In this document: positions 63,805 to 64,000 of the stretch, piece by piece | Layout of the letters: each line of letters starts with the position of its first letter | How positions within the stretch are numbered: the stretch's first letter is position 1 | Source of the DNA: Streptomyces guryensis | GTDB taxonomy: Bacteria; Actinomycetota; Actinomycetes; Streptomycetales; Streptomycetaceae | NCBI RefSeq assembly: GCF_021261325.1 | Contig: NZ_JAJSBI010000002.1 | Span: forward strand, 310,001-374,000 | Direction of reading: 5' to 3' | Length of the DNA stretch: 64,000 nt | Position numbers and translations under genes: made by a program | Notes under the pieces: model-generated | What the model saw: the letters and a program-made list of their open reading frames with translations, nothing else | The model's database searches: none | Told to the model about the DNA's origin: nothing

Positions 63805-64000
63805 TTAGAAGTACCCCTCGCGCTTACGGTCTTCCATCGCGGCCTCGGACATCTTGTCGTCGGCGCGGGTCGCGCCGCGCTCGGTGAGCCGGGAGGCGGC
63901 GATCTCCGTGATGACCTGCTCCAGCGTCACGGCCTCCGAGTCGACGGCACCCGTGCAGGACATGTCGCCGACCGTCCGGTACCGGACGAGCCGCTTCTCG
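63805..64000 (-). CDS. cysD: Sulfate adenylyltransferase subunit CysD, 3' part only
   Basis: The C-terminal 64 codons of CysD, the ATP-sulfurylase subunit. Recognisable from VRYRTVGDMSCTGAVDS, TLEQVITEIAASRLTERGA and the conserved tail DRKREGYF. The gene continues beyond the right edge. It is the upstream partner of cysN with a 2-bp gap. Confidence 0.95.
   Translation of the reverse strand, partial: EKRLVRYRTVGDMSCTGAVDSEAVTLEQVITEIAASRLTERGATRADDKMSEAAMEDRKREGYF

Overview
The window is a 64 kb piece of a Streptomyces chromosome (about 70% GC, third codon positions almost always G or C). Genus-level markers visible in it are an S. coelicolor CprB-type gamma-butyrolactone receptor, a two-domain geosmin synthase, a cvnABCD conservon, a Streptomyces subtilisin inhibitor, mycothiol-linked proteins, rare TTA (bldA) codons and Streptomyces-type dispersed GC-rich hairpin repeats. 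No tRNA, rRNA, CRISPR, insertion sequence or prophage was seen.

Left part (1-17.8 kb): a conservon-type sensor kinase running off the left edge, a lone osmolyte-binding lipoprotein, a secreted GH43 arabinanase-like enzyme with an AbfB domain, a complete conservon (cvnA-B-C-D) with a sugar-binding lipoprotein just upstream, a DUF574-type methyltransferase, a drug exporter, a double-length Lrp/AsnC regulator, a DUF6230-DUF6114 pair, a small secreted protein and a membrane-anchored AA10 lytic polysaccharide monooxygenase.

Signalling and geosmin block (17.9-30.4 kb): a broken afsA-type butyrolactone synthase gene, intact cprB with butyrolactone-receptor-type operators, a DUF89 protein, a P450, a four-gene ABC importer, geosmin synthase, a cytoplasmic multicopper oxidase and a PDZ membrane protein. 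TTA codons occur in the afsA remnant (two), cprB (codon 5), the importer binding protein (codon 3) and the oxidase (codon 30), so the block looks bldA-gated.

Middle (30.5-48.4 kb): LysE exporter, M24 peptidase, two phosphotransferase-fold genes (one further right), and the trehalose/glycogen genes treZ, treY and glgX, interleaved with two convergent paralogous M14 carboxypeptidases (each with a TTA codon). One peptidase overlaps an SSI-type protease inhibitor by ATGA. A dehydrogenase-like remnant and a multiply frameshifted MFS gene flank treY. A secreted copper amine oxidase with a partner protein follows glgX.

Right part (48.4-64 kb): an SAV2148-type HEPN-like protein, a DEDDh exonuclease, a phosphotransferase, a decayed macrolide glycosyltransferase ending in a 23-bp tandem repeat, an MMPL transporter, a DUF1697 protein, ketopantoate reductase, two mycothiol-related genes, and the sulfur-assimilation run (minus strand) cysD-cysN-small ORFs-sulfonate-type ABC importer-sirohydrochlorin chelatase. 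The most interesting signals are the TTA/butyrolactone architecture around geosmin and the peptidase-inhibitor-peptidase locus.
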